This document shows, piece after piece, positions 8,473 to 16,992 of a DNA stretch of 64,000 nucleotides; the first letter of the stretch is position 1, and every line of letters begins with the position of its first letter. The stretch comes from Flavisolibacter longurius (lineage in GTDB: Bacteria > Bacteroidota > Bacteroidia > Chitinophagales > Chitinophagaceae): contig JACJGO010000022.1 of the NCBI GenBank assembly GCA_014163555.1, positions 1 through 64,000 of the forward strand, in the 5' to 3' direction. The position numbers and the translations under genes are program-made. The notes beneath the pieces are model-generated. The model did no database searches. It saw only the letters and a program-made list of their open reading frames with translations, and was not told where the DNA came from.

Positions 8473-11058
8473 TTATATTGTCGATGGTATTGTTTTGTTT
8501 TTATGCATCCGCTTCCGGATCCATTTTTCCAGCTCCACTGCATGAAACAGGATAACAGCCACCCCCATACAGATCATCAGTTCCTGCAGGGATAGTGGCT
8601 TGGTGCGGAAGATTGGGTTGGCAAACGGCAGGTAAATGACGCCTAGCTGAAGCAGGAAGGTAAAAGCAACAGCGCCGATCAGGGGCATATTGCTTAAAAA
8701 TCCTTTTTTGTAAATGTATTCTGTATCGCTTCGGATAGCAAAAACGTGGGCTAATTGTGCAAATGTCAGGGTGGTGAACACCATGGTTTGCCAGTGCATA
8801 TCGCCGGTGCGTATTGACCAGGCCTGCATGCCAAGGGTTAGAAATGCCATCAGCAGTCCAACCCAAATGATATGAAAGCCGATGCCTTCTGCAAACAGGC
8901 TTTCATCTGTTTTTCGCGGCGGCCGGCGCATGATGTTTCGCTCCGCCTTTTCGGTGGAAAGTGCCAGACCCGGTAAGCTGTCTGTCACAAGGTTGATCCA
9001 GAGAATGTGAATGGGCAACAAGGGTATCGGTAATCCCAAAAGCGGTGCTAAAAAGATGGTCCAGATTTCTGCACTGTTGCAGGTCATGATGTACTTCACA
9101 AACCGGCGGATGTTGTCATAGATCCGCCGCCCTTCCTTAACAGCTTTTACGATGGTGGCAAAATTGTCGTCCAACAGGATCATATCGGAAACTTCTTTGG
9201 TAACATCCGTACCCGTAATGCCCATGGCAATGCCAATGTTGGCTTTTCTCAGCGAAGGCGCATCATTCACCCCATCACCGGTCATCGCCACAAAATGCGC
9301 TTTGTCCTGAAGCGCTTTTACAATGGCCAGCTTTTGATCCGGCGACACCCGGGCATAGACCCTGATCTGCTCAACGTTTTCTTCCAGTTCCTCCTTTCCC
9401 ATTCGGGTCAGTTCGGAACCGGTGACAACCATTTCGCCTTCGGCAAGAAGACCGATCTGCCTTCCAATGGCGGCCGCTGTTTCTTTGTGATCACCAGTGA
9501 TCATAACCGGCTTGATCCCGGCTGTTTTGCAAAGTGCCATGGCTTCTTTTATCTCATCTCTTGGCGGGTCGATCATGCCGGCAAGGCCAGCAAAACGAAG
9601 GTCTTTTTCAACCTGGTTTTCGTTGAGGCTGTCAGGCATTGTTTCCAGAAAGCGGTAGCCAAAGGCCAGCACCCTTAAGCCTTCCGACGCCATAGCGCTG
9701 GCCCTGTCTTGTATGGCATCGTCCTTATTTTCTTCCAACCGATCCAGTATGCTTTCAACCGCGCCTTTCGTAACCACCAGCACCTTTCCGTTGAAACGGT
9801 GAAGTGTCGTCATGCATTTGCGGTCCGAGTCAAAGGGAAGTTCACCCAGCCGCTCATAGGTTTGCTGCCACTGCCGGTATTTTTCAAACGAATACGTTGT
9901 TTGAATGTATTCCACCATAGCCACTTCGGTAGGATCACCCAGGTATTGTTCATTTTCCTGTATCACGGTATGGTTTAATGCCATGGATAAATCCAGCAGC
10001 GACATATCCTCGTTCTGCGCTTTTGCCTCCGGTGCCGGTTCGGTGTGAGTGAGGCGCATTTTGTTTTGGGTCAACGTGCCGGTTTTGTCGGTACAGATAT
10101 AGGTAACCGATCCAAGGGTTTCTACCGCTGTTAACTTGCGGATGAGTACATTTTTTTTTACCAGGCGGGCGGCTCCTCTCGACAACGCAATGGTGATGAG
10201 AGCGGGAAGTGCTTCAGGAATGGCCGCCACCGCCAGCGAAATCGCTACAAGCAACATCTGCACCGGCTCTTCGCCGCGCAACAGGCCCACACCAAACAAT
10301 ACAATACAGATAAGCAGAATCAGGTACGAAAGTTTTTTTCCAAAATCTGCCATGCGTTGCTGCAAAGGCGTTGTTGTTTTTTCTTCCTGCAGCAGTTTGG
10401 CAATATGACCGATCTCGGTTTGCATGCCGGTACCTATCACCACGCCTCTGCCTCTTCCATTGGTCACCAGTGTGCTTTTGTAAGCCATGTTGATCCGGTC
10501 GCCAAGTGGCAGGTTTTCTTCAGCAAGCTTTGTTGCAATCTTATCCACGGCCACCGATTCACCAGTTAACGAAGCTTCCATTATTTTGAGACTGTGGATT
10601 TCCAGCAACCGCATGTCGGCAGGAACCGTATTGCCGGCTTCCAGCAACACAATATCTCCCGGCACCAGCTCAGTGGAAACAATGGTGGTCACATGACCAT
10701 CCCGCAAAACGGTACTTTGGGGTGTGGCCATTTTTTTAAGGGCCTCCATGGCTTTTTCTGCCCGGTATTCCTGCACAAAGCCAATGATGGCATTTAGTAA
10801 AACAATTACCAGGATGATGATGGTGTCAACCAAATCGCCTGCAATGCCGGACACAATGGCTGCGCCGATGAGCACCAGGATCATGAAGTCGGTAAACTGG
10901 TTTACGAAAAGTAACCAGACGGGTTTTTTCTTTTTTTCTGCAAGCTTGTTCTGGCCGAATTCCTGGAGTTTTTGTTCCACCACATCCTTCGTCAGCCCAT
11001 TGTTGGAGGAGCCTGTTTTTTGGAGAACTTCATCCGTATCCAGTATGTGCCAGTTCAT
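8473..11058 (-). CDS. Cation-transporting P-type ATPase, Ca2+ (P2) type
   Basis: 861 residues, full length for the P2A/P2B family. The N-terminal cation-ATPase domain comes first (WHILDTDEVLQ). The phosphatase loop TGES is near residue 166, the M4 metal segment reads AAIPEALPALITIAL, the phosphorylated Asp is D324 in CTDKTGTLTQNKM, and the hinge GDGVNDAPSL is near 591-600. M5/M6 carry NSAEIWTIF and ILWINLVTDSLPGLAL, the polar pattern of calcium pumps. The enzyme would couple ATP hydrolysis to export of Ca2+ (or Mn2+) across the inner membrane; ion identity is inferred. It converges with the MBL-fold gene and has 249 bp free upstream. Confidence 0.92.
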   Translation of the reverse strand: MNWHILDTDEVLQKTGSSNNGLTKDVVEQKLQEFGQNKLAEKKKKPVWLLFVNQFTDFMILVLIGAAIVSGIAGDLVDTIIILVIVLLNAIIGFVQEYRAEKAMEALKKMATPQSTVLRDGHVTTIVSTELVPGDIVLLEAGNTVPADMRLLEIHSLKIMEASLTGESVAVDKIATKLAEENLPLGDRINMAYKSTLVTNGRGRGVVIGTGMQTEIGHIAKLLQEEKTTTPLQQRMADFGKKLSYLILLICIVLFGVGLLRGEEPVQMLLVAISLAVAAIPEALPALITIALSRGAARLVKKNVLIRKLTAVETLGSVTYICTDKTGTLTQNKMRLTHTEPAPEAKAQNEDMSLLDLSMALNHTVIQENEQYLGDPTEVAMVEYIQTTYSFEKYRQWQQTYERLGELPFDSDRKCMTTLHRFNGKVLVVTKGAVESILDRLEENKDDAIQDRASAMASEGLRVLAFGYRFLETMPDSLNENQVEKDLRFAGLAGMIDPPRDEIKEAMALCKTAGIKPVMITGDHKETAAAIGRQIGLLAEGEMVVTGSELTRMGKEELEENVEQIRVYARVSPDQKLAIVKALQDKAHFVAMTGDGVNDAPSLRKANIGIAMGITGTDVTKEVSDMILLDDNFATIVKAVKEGRRIYDNIRRFVKYIMTCNSAEIWTIFLAPLLGLPIPLLPIHILWINLVTDSLPGLALSTEKAERNIMRRPPRKTDESLFAEGIGFHIIWVGLLMAFLTLGMQAWSIRTGDMHWQTMVFTTLTFAQLAHVFAIRSDTEYIYKKGFLSNMPLIGAVAFTFLLQLGVIYLPFANPIFRTKPLSLQELMICMGVAVILFHAVELEKWIRKRMHKNKTIPSTI

Positions 11059-11307
11059 GGATTTCGTTTGCAGGATTCAGAAATAAGGATCGGTATAAAA
11101 AGGGTTATCACTCCTGCCCTGCTAACCGATTCCGGCAAAGCTAAGGAGGATACAGTGAATGCCGATTGGAAGAGGCAAACCGTATGCAGTGTAAAATGAG
11201 GACAGAAAAGAAACAGGACCCCCACTTAGAAAATGGGTTCTGGGAATCATAAAATAAGTGTTGCCGTCACCACGATGACGGTCTTCAGTGGTACAGATGC
11301 AGTTGCG

Positions 11308-11682
11308 TTACACGGCAAACCGCTGCGATTCCATCACCATCCGGCTTTGCTCATGCAGGGTAAATTCGTCGCTGGTCGTGGTTTGAACCGCTTCTCCGTC
11401 TGGACTTAACCGGTAGATCTGCGCATGTAGCCCATATTTTTCCCAGAGCTCTTTCTCCACACGGGCTACCGTAAACCATGACTTGATCTCCATTGCCCCT
11501 TTGGTGTGGTTGGAGCGGATGTCACCAATTTGTTCCTTTGGATCAAAGCGGAACTGAACATCCGTGGATTGAAAACGTTTGTGCGGAACAGAAAAAAATT
11601 CAATGGTTAAAAACGGGAAACATTCATTAAACCGGTCCTGAACTTCTTCAACCGTCATAGAGTCGACAATGTGGAGAAACAT
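11308..11682 (-). CDS. Conserved hypothetical protein, 124 aa
   Basis: A small soluble alpha/beta protein opening MFLHIVDSMTVEEVQDRFNE, followed by CFPFLTIEFFSVPHK and a basic middle. The phrase VEEVQDRFNECFPFL-IEFF resembles a short uncharacterised family that I associate with Bacteroidota genomes. There is no signal peptide, membrane segment or catalytic motif. Codon use is like the neighbours and the ATG at 11682 is the only good start. A weak hairpin (CCGTCA-6 nt-TGACGG, 11264-11281) follows the stop. Function unknown. Confidence 0.6.
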   Translation of the reverse strand: MFLHIVDSMTVEEVQDRFNECFPFLTIEFFSVPHKRFQSTDVQFRFDPKEQIGDIRSNHTKGAMEIKSWFTVARVEKELWEKYGLHAQIYRLSPDGEAVQTTTSDEFTLHEQSRMVMESQRFAV

Positions 11683-11909
11683 CGTAAAATAATTTAGTGA
11701 ACAATCGTTACCGGCTCTGCCGTTCGCAGATCCTTTTCCTGCTTTTTGGCCTTACCGTTTTTTCTTTCAGTTAATGCGGCAAAACTATCCTGCCATATCT
11801 CCAATTCTGCTGACCTTGATAAGAATGATTTCTGATTTGGATCATTTTTACAGTGCTAAAAAAAATTTTGAAAACAGGCGCTTCCTCCAAGGGGTTTGCC
11901 GATCTTTTT

Positions 11910-11917
11910 TATCTTTG
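11910..11917 (+). promoter_or_regulatory. -7 box TATCTTTG directly before clpS
   Basis: A perfect TAnnTTTG box ends 4 nt before the GTG at 11922. Transcription from it would begin at or next to the start codon, giving a leaderless mRNA. This also argues against the ATG at 11853, which lies upstream of the box. Confidence 0.5.
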
Positions 11918-11921
11918 CCCC

Positions 11922-12215
11922 GTGATCAATCCTGCAACAGATACCCATGTATTGGAAGAGACCGTTGTAAAAACACAAACGGTCAACCCCTACCAGCTTA
12001 TCGTTTGGAATGACGATTTGAACACCTTCGAATGGGTGATTGAAACCCTTGTTGAGGTGTGCGGCCACACCTATGAACAGGCGGAACAATGCGCTTACAT
12101 TATTCACTTCAATGGCAAATACGCCGTGAAAGAAGGCGAATATGAGGACCTGCGTCCGAAATGCGATGCCATTCTCGACAGGGGCATCAGTGCGACCATC
12201 GAAGTCATTGTTTAG
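11922..12215 (+). CDS. clpS: ClpS, adaptor of the ClpAP protease
   Basis: 97 residues from GTG 11922. The ClpS core is clear: PYQLIVWNDDLNTFEWVI contains the NDD residues that bind the N-terminal amine of N-degrons, and CAYIIHFNGKYAVKEG follows. ClpS hands proteins with destabilising N-terminal residues to ClpA(C)P. I prefer the GTG because it gives the usual length and sits 4 nt after a promoter box; the ATG at 11853 would add 23 residues (GASSKGFADLFYLCP) unlike ClpS. aat begins 57 bp after the stop, and the pair forms a complete bacterial N-degron unit: Aat attaches Leu/Phe, ClpS recognises it. Confidence 0.9.
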   Translation: MINPATDTHVLEETVVKTQTVNPYQLIVWNDDLNTFEWVIETLVEVCGHTYEQAEQCAYIIHFNGKYAVKEGEYEDLRPKCDAILDRGISATIEVIV

Positions 12216-12272
12216 GTTTTGCACTTCCATCTGGCGGATATTCCCAAGTTTCTCAGCTCCCATTTTTCCTGT

Positions 12273-12920
12273 ATGCCGATCGTTTGTTTTTCCGAAGCCC
12301 AGTTTCAATTCCCACCGCTGCACCAGGCCGATGACGAAGGCTTGTTGGTGATTGGCGGTGTCGTAACGCCGGAGCGGGTGCTGGAGGCCTATCCAAAAGG
12401 CATTTTTCCCTGGTACAGCGATGATATTCCGCTTTGGTGGAGCCCCGATCCGCGGTTTGTGCTTTTTCCCGAAGACCTCCACATCAGCCGCAGTATGAAA
12501 AAACTGTTACAAAAAAGACATTTCAGTTTTCGCACCAACACAGCATTTCAAGAGGTGATTTCCGCCTGTGCCACCGTGCCCCGGGATGGGCAGGACGGAA
12601 CCTGGATCACACCGGAAATGATGGACGTTTACAGCGATCTACACCAACGGGGTGTTGCACACAGTGCAGAAGCCTTGCTGGGAGAGCAATTGGTTGGCGG
12701 CATGTATGGGATTCGCATTGGCAACGTGTTTTTTGGTGAAAGCATGTTCAGCCGTGTGGCCAACGCATCCAAGTTTGCGTTTATCCGCTACGTGCAACAA
12801 CTAACAACAGAAGGTGTAGCCTTACTGGATTGCCAGGTGTACACGCCGCATGTGGAAAGCCTGGGGGCCCGGCTCATTCCCCGGGAGGTTTTTGCTGACC
12901 TGCTCAAAAAGCATTGTTGA
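12273..12920 (+). CDS. aat: Leucyl/phenylalanyl-tRNA--protein transferase
   Basis: 215 residues from ATG 12273 (MPIVCFSEAQFQFPP), which matches the usual family start; an ATG at 12219 would add 18 unlikely residues. Family signatures are GLLVIGGVVTPERVLEAY, the YPKGIFPWYSDD segment and PLWWSPDPRFVLFPE, then GVAHSAEALLGEQLVGG with MYGIRIGNVFFGESMF and the C-terminal LLDCQVYTPHVESLGA. The enzyme transfers Leu or Phe from tRNA to proteins with N-terminal Lys/Arg, making substrates for ClpS. It follows clpS in what is probably one transcript and converges with an esterase gene 27 bp downstream. Confidence 0.93.
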   Translation: MPIVCFSEAQFQFPPLHQADDEGLLVIGGVVTPERVLEAYPKGIFPWYSDDIPLWWSPDPRFVLFPEDLHISRSMKKLLQKRHFSFRTNTAFQEVISACATVPRDGQDGTWITPEMMDVYSDLHQRGVAHSAEALLGEQLVGGMYGIRIGNVFFGESMFSRVANASKFAFIRYVQQLTTEGVALLDCQVYTPHVESLGARLIPREVFADLLKKHC

Positions 12921-12947
12921 ATAAAGAAACGTTTGTTGCTTTCCCGG

Positions 12948-13679
12948 TTAAAATCTTGTCTCCAGGTAATGGGGCAGCATTGCTTTCCAGGTGTTCCAGT
13001 CGTGCGGCCATTCGCTTCCCCAGATATCCAATTCATAATTTATGCCTTTGTTGTACAAGATAGAAGCAAAACTCCGGCTGGCATTGGGGTCTTCGTACGG
13101 TCCACTGCCGCTGAAAAGATGAATGTGATGACTGCGGCGGATCTGTTCCAGCATACCATGGTCTGTAAGATTGGGCATGTAATGCTGCGGGCTGTTGAAG
13201 TACACATCGTCATCATAATGCCCTTTGGTGTATTCCGTGAGGTCGTATACTCCGCTCATGGCAATTACGCCATTAATCAGGTCGGGCCGTTTCAGAAAAA
13301 GATTCATGCTGTGCAGGGCGCCAAACGATGCGCCGCTGATTATGATGGGTGTGTCCTGTCCTGAAGTGGCTTTGATATAAGGAATCACTTCATCGTAGAT
13401 ATAATAGTTGAACTGGTTGTGCATCCAGGTTTTGTGTTTGGGATGCACATTGTTATTGAGCCAGCTATCGTTGTTGATGCTGTTGACAGAATAAACTTTC
13501 AACTTTCCCCCTTCAATAAACGGCCGGATCGTATCTATCAAACCAAAACGTTCATATTCCAGGTAATCAGCAGCGGCTGTGGGTACCAGCAGCAGTACGA
13601 ACCCATAATGTCCGTAAACGGCTACCGGCATTTCTTTTTGCACTCTTTCGCTGTACCATAAGGTGAGATTTTTCTCCAT
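12948..13679 (-). CDS. Esterase of the EstD/antigen-85-like alpha/beta-hydrolase group
   Basis: 243 residues without a signal peptide. The nucleophile is Ser118 in ISGASFGALHS. The C-terminal WPHDWNTWKAMLPHYLE carries the catalytic His; an acidic partner probably lies near FSGSGPYEDPNA. MPVAVYGHYGFVLLLVP and DEVIPYIKAT are typical of the esterase D/PHB-depolymerase-like group (COG4947-type). The substrate is unknown; a short-chain ester is likely. It is alone on its strand between convergent aat and the divergent kinase gene. A TAnnTTTA-like box sits near 13715 on the minus strand. Confidence 0.8.
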   Translation of the reverse strand: MEKNLTLWYSERVQKEMPVAVYGHYGFVLLLVPTAAADYLEYERFGLIDTIRPFIEGGKLKVYSVNSINNDSWLNNNVHPKHKTWMHNQFNYYIYDEVIPYIKATSGQDTPIIISGASFGALHSMNLFLKRPDLINGVIAMSGVYDLTEYTKGHYDDDVYFNSPQHYMPNLTDHGMLEQIRRSHHIHLFSGSGPYEDPNASRSFASILYNKGINYELDIWGSEWPHDWNTWKAMLPHYLETRF

Positions 13680-13836
13680 ACGTTTCGGTTAAAGCTCTCT
13701 TAAATGATTTTCAGCTAAAGGTAGAGACAAAACCTGTTCGTACAGAAAGGCGAAAAAAACACTTACTTGCAAAAAAAAATGCATAACAGGCGCAGGCAAC
13801 AAGGTGCAAAGCTGTATTTTCATTTTTGACCCTATT

Positions 13837-13844
13837 TATTTTTG
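13837..13844 (+). promoter_or_regulatory. -7 box TATTTTTG before the kinase operon
   Basis: It fits TAnnTTTG and lies 12 nt before the ATG at 13857. A TTG start at 13842 would fall inside the box, which supports the ATG. No clear -33 element is visible. Confidence 0.35.
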
Positions 13845-13856
13845 ATACCAGATCGT

Positions 13857-15707
13857 ATGTTTAATTCTCTTGCCAAACCGGAAGTTTCTCCTGAAACGCA
13901 AGCCAGCAAAATCATCCTGAACAGTATCAGTGAAGCCTACGTGTTTCTGGACACTGACCTGAAAGTAATTTTTTTCAACACGGCGGCGCAGGAGCAAACA
14001 AAAACTTTTTATGGAAGGGAGATTTACATTGGATTGCCCATCATTGAACTGGTGCATGAAAGCCGGAAGGGGCTTTTAAACCGGGTTTACCTGGAAGCGT
14101 TGGCAGGCAAGCGATATGTTTCCGAGAACGAGCACCTCCTTGCCGACGGAAGTAAGATTTATTTTGAGAACACCTTTCAGCCAGCCTATAACGAGAAAAA
14201 GGAGGTTGTTGGCGCCATCATTTCTTCCCGCAATATCACCGATAAAAAAAGATCGCAACAAACCCTGCAGGAATCCGAAGAACGGTTACAATTTGCTCTG
14301 GAAGCGGCCAATCAGGTTGCCTGGGATTGGAACCTGCAAACCAACGAAGTGATTTATTCCGGTTCGTATAAAAAACTGTATGGGTTTAGCGAGCAGGAAT
14401 CAAAGAATGATTTTTCCGACTGGGTTTCGCGTATTCACCCCGAAGACAAGGTAAAGATGCAGGACCTGGTTTCATCGCACATAGATTCCCGAAGCCTTGA
14501 TCACGACAGCCAGTACCGCATTCGCGACGGCGAAGGCCGTTACCGCTGGATCATGGCAAAGGGCCGCCTGGTTTCTTTTGATGAGGACGGAAAACCCCTG
14601 CGCATGATCGGCACACATACCGATATCACCGATGCGGTTAAGCGTGAACTGGAACTGAAACAAATCAACGAACGCTTTAACTGCATGATGAAAGCAACCC
14701 ATGAGTTGCTTTGGGAATGGGATGTAGTCAACAACAAAATATTCCGGTCGAAGGACGGCGTACGAAACGAACTGGAACTGGCCGATGGTTCGCCTATTGA
14801 AAGGATGGAGCAACTGCTGCAGCGTGTTCACCCCGATGACCTCGAAAGTGTGCACACCATCCTCAACAAGGTATTAAAAGCACCCCACGGGTTTACGTTT
14901 GAACTGGAATACCGCTTTCGCCGCCACGGCGGCGATTATGCCTATGTTTACGACCGGGCTATCCTGCTGCGGGACGAGCATGGCGAGCCGGTTCGGGTGA
15001 TCGGTTCGGCACAAAACATCTCAGAAAGGAAACGGCTGGAAAAAGAACTGCTCAATAACGAATTGGAATACCAGCGGCTCCTTCACCAGGCCACGGTAGA
15101 ATCGCAGGAAAAAGAGCGGGCCGAGATTGGAAAAGAATTGCACGACAACATTAACCAGGTGTTAACAACCACAAAACTCTACCTCGAACTGGTTCGCTCC
15201 AATGAAGAAATGAAGGAAGACCTGATTGCCCGAAGCCTAACCAATATCAACAGCATAATCCAGGAAATCAGGTTGCTTTCGCGGTCTTTAATGGATCCGA
15301 GTATCGGCGACCTTGGGTTGACCGACACGATACGGGACCTCATCGAAAACATACACCTTACACAGAAAATAAAAGTAGAATTTTGTACGGACGAAAACAT
15401 TGAAGCTCTTTTGGATAGCCAGCAAAAACTAACCGTTTTCCGGATTATCCAGGAATGTATGAGCAATGTGCTTCGTCATGCCAGCGCTACCTTTCTCCGG
15501 ATTGAAATCAAGACACAGGGCGATCACGCCTCCCTTCAAATCAGCGATAATGGCGTGGGCTTTTTACCGGAAAGCATTCGCAAAGGAGCCGGTTTGAAAA
15601 ATATTCAGAACAGAATTTACCTGATTAACGGTACTTTGCAGTTGGAAAGCAGCCCGGGAAAGGGTTGTACCATAACATTACAATTTCCTATAGTATTAAC
15701 CCGCTAA
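13857..15707 (+). CDS. Three-PAS-domain sensor histidine kinase (NarX/HisKA_3 type)
   Basis: 616 residues, apparently soluble: no membrane segment is visible. PAS 1 is at ~10-125 (ILNSISEAYVFLDTDLKVIF), PAS 2 at ~140-265 (FALEAANQVAWDWNLQTN), PAS 3 at ~275-395 (CMMKATHELLWEWDVVNN), each followed by a PAC-like strand set (IISSRNITDKKR, IGTHTDITDAVK, IGSAQNISERKR). The HisKA_3 box EIGKELHDNINQVL puts the phospho-acceptor at His429. HATPase_c follows with ECMSNVLRHASA and ISDNGVGF. Its partner is the NarL-type regulator 15 bp downstream. PAS 2 and 3 are of the WDWN type that often binds small ligands, but no haem or flavin residue can be assigned. Confidence 0.92.
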   Translation: MFNSLAKPEVSPETQASKIILNSISEAYVFLDTDLKVIFFNTAAQEQTKTFYGREIYIGLPIIELVHESRKGLLNRVYLEALAGKRYVSENEHLLADGSKIYFENTFQPAYNEKKEVVGAIISSRNITDKKRSQQTLQESEERLQFALEAANQVAWDWNLQTNEVIYSGSYKKLYGFSEQESKNDFSDWVSRIHPEDKVKMQDLVSSHIDSRSLDHDSQYRIRDGEGRYRWIMAKGRLVSFDEDGKPLRMIGTHTDITDAVKRELELKQINERFNCMMKATHELLWEWDVVNNKIFRSKDGVRNELELADGSPIERMEQLLQRVHPDDLESVHTILNKVLKAPHGFTFELEYRFRRHGGDYAYVYDRAILLRDEHGEPVRVIGSAQNISERKRLEKELLNNELEYQRLLHQATVESQEKERAEIGKELHDNINQVLTTTKLYLELVRSNEEMKEDLIARSLTNINSIIQEIRLLSRSLMDPSIGDLGLTDTIRDLIENIHLTQKIKVEFCTDENIEALLDSQQKLTVFRIIQECMSNVLRHASATFLRIEIKTQGDHASLQISDNGVGFLPESIRKGAGLKNIQNRIYLINGTLQLESSPGKGCTITLQFPIVLTR

Positions 15708-15722
15708 AACGAGACGAACATA

Positions 15723-16367
15723 ATGGAAAAAATCACCATCCTCATTGCAGACGACCATACGCTGGTCAGGGAAACGTGGAGCTTTATTTTGAATACGGAT
15801 GAGCGTTTTAGTGTAGTTGCAGAGTGCGGCAGCGGCGAAGAGGCTGTTGAACTGGCCAAGCAACTCCGCCCCCACATCGTCATTATGGATATCAATCTTC
15901 CGGGCATGAACGGCATTGAAGCCTCGCAACTGATCCGGAAATTTTCACCCGCCTCCCGCATCCTTGGCGTTTCGCTGCATACCCAACCAACCTATGCCCG
16001 CAAAATGATCCAAAAAGGGGCCATGGGTTATGTAACCAAAAACTCTTCCCGCGAAGAAATGTTCAAGGCGATTACGGAAATACAGGCCGGACGTCGCTAT
16101 ATTTGTGAGGAAATCAAAAACATCCTATCCGAACAGGTCATCAACGGCGAAGACCAACAGAGTGGATTGAATGCTCTTTCTCAGCGGGAAATCGAGATCA
16201 TTAATTTCATCAAAAAAGGATTTTCATCGAAGGAAATTGCTGAAAGCCTTGACATTTCAGTAAAAACTGTCGAAGTTCACCGCTACAATATTCTAAAGAA
16301 ACTTAACCTTAAAAACTCGGCGGCTTTAGTGAATTATATCAACAACAGCCAGTTGGAATTTGAATAA
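15723..16367 (+). CDS. NarL/FixJ-family response regulator
   Basis: 214 residues. The receiver domain has ADDHTLVRETW at the start, the phospho-acceptor Asp56 in VIMDINLPGMNG and the switch Lys in GAMGYVTKNSS. A LuxR-type HTH at ~150-205 follows (LSQREIEIINFIKKGFSSKE, VKTVEVHRYNILKKL). It is 15 bp downstream of the HisKA_3 kinase and is almost certainly its output protein, acting as a DNA-binding dimer when phosphorylated. Target genes cannot be seen. A receiver-only paralogue follows at 16504. Confidence 0.93.
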   Translation: MEKITILIADDHTLVRETWSFILNTDERFSVVAECGSGEEAVELAKQLRPHIVIMDINLPGMNGIEASQLIRKFSPASRILGVSLHTQPTYARKMIQKGAMGYVTKNSSREEMFKAITEIQAGRRYICEEIKNILSEQVINGEDQQSGLNALSQREIEIINFIKKGFSSKEIAESLDISVKTVEVHRYNILKKLNLKNSAALVNYINNSQLEFE

Positions 16368-16503
16368 TTCAGTGCCCCGGTTTTTCACAACCCTGACTTA
16401 CTGTAACCAATAACCACCGTGGAGCCATCTCTCCCGGAACCTGCCTTGCAATGGAGGTCAATTGCAATTTGAACAAACTGTTGATTCAATTGCAGTCGTA
16501 TTT

Positions 16504-16929
16504 ATGGACCAGCTTATTCGTTTGGTTATTGTAGATGATCATACCCTGATGCGTGAAACGTGGAAAATGGTTTTGCAGCGAGACCCCCGTATCCGTGTAA
16601 TCGCTGAATGTGCTTCCGGCGAGGAAGCTATCCGTTGCGCCGGAACCGATAAACCCGATATTATGCTCATGGATATTAACATGAGCCCCGTAAATGGATT
16701 TGAAGCCACCCGGAAAATTACCAAAGCCTATCCGACTATTCGTATCATAGGCCTTTCCATCAACAACCAGCCTGCCTATGCCAAAAACATGTTGCAGTTG
16801 GGGGCGAAAGGGTATGTTACCAAAAACTCACCGTCAGAAGAGCTCCTGGAAGCTATCAAGACCGTATTTGATGGCGGAATCTATATCTGCCGCGAGATCA
16901 AAGATCAATCTCCGGAAGGTCGCATTTGA
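16504..16929 (+). CDS. Receiver-only response regulator, paralogue lacking its HTH
   Basis: 141 residues from ATG 16504; a TTG start at 16462 would add 14 unlikely residues. It is clearly homologous to the preceding regulator: VDDHTLMRETWKMVL, Asp57 in IMLMDINMSPVNG, and GAKGYVTKNSPSEELLEAI with the switch Lys. The protein stops shortly after GGIYICREIKDQSPEGRI, where the paralogue's linker begins, so the LuxR HTH is absent. valS starts 63 bp later, so no frameshifted HTH is left. All phosphorylation residues are kept, so it may be a phosphate sink or a protein-protein output for the same kinase rather than a dead gene. Confidence 0.88.
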   Translation: MDQLIRLVIVDDHTLMRETWKMVLQRDPRIRVIAECASGEEAIRCAGTDKPDIMLMDINMSPVNGFEATRKITKAYPTIRIIGLSINNQPAYAKNMLQLGAKGYVTKNSPSEELLEAIKTVFDGGIYICREIKDQSPEGRI

Positions 16930-16966
16930 CGTGTCTCCTTTTCATAATACCGATTGGTGTGCAGCT

Positions 16967-16974
16967 TATCTTTG
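16967..16974 (+). promoter_or_regulatory. -7 box TATCTTTG before valS
   Basis: A perfect TAnnTTTG box lies 18 nt before the valS ATG at 16993. It would give a leader of about a dozen bases. A -33 TTG at normal spacing was not found. Confidence 0.5.
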
Positions 16975-16992
16975 CACACCAATTTTTATTTC

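Noticed and set aside
11853-11921. ATG 11853 as clpS start
   Set aside because: It lies upstream of the -7 box and adds residues unlike ClpS; GTG 11922 gives a normal length.
16462-16503. TTG 16462 as start of the receiver-only regulator
   Set aside because: The added 14 residues do not belong to a receiver domain, and ATG 16504 is ideally placed.
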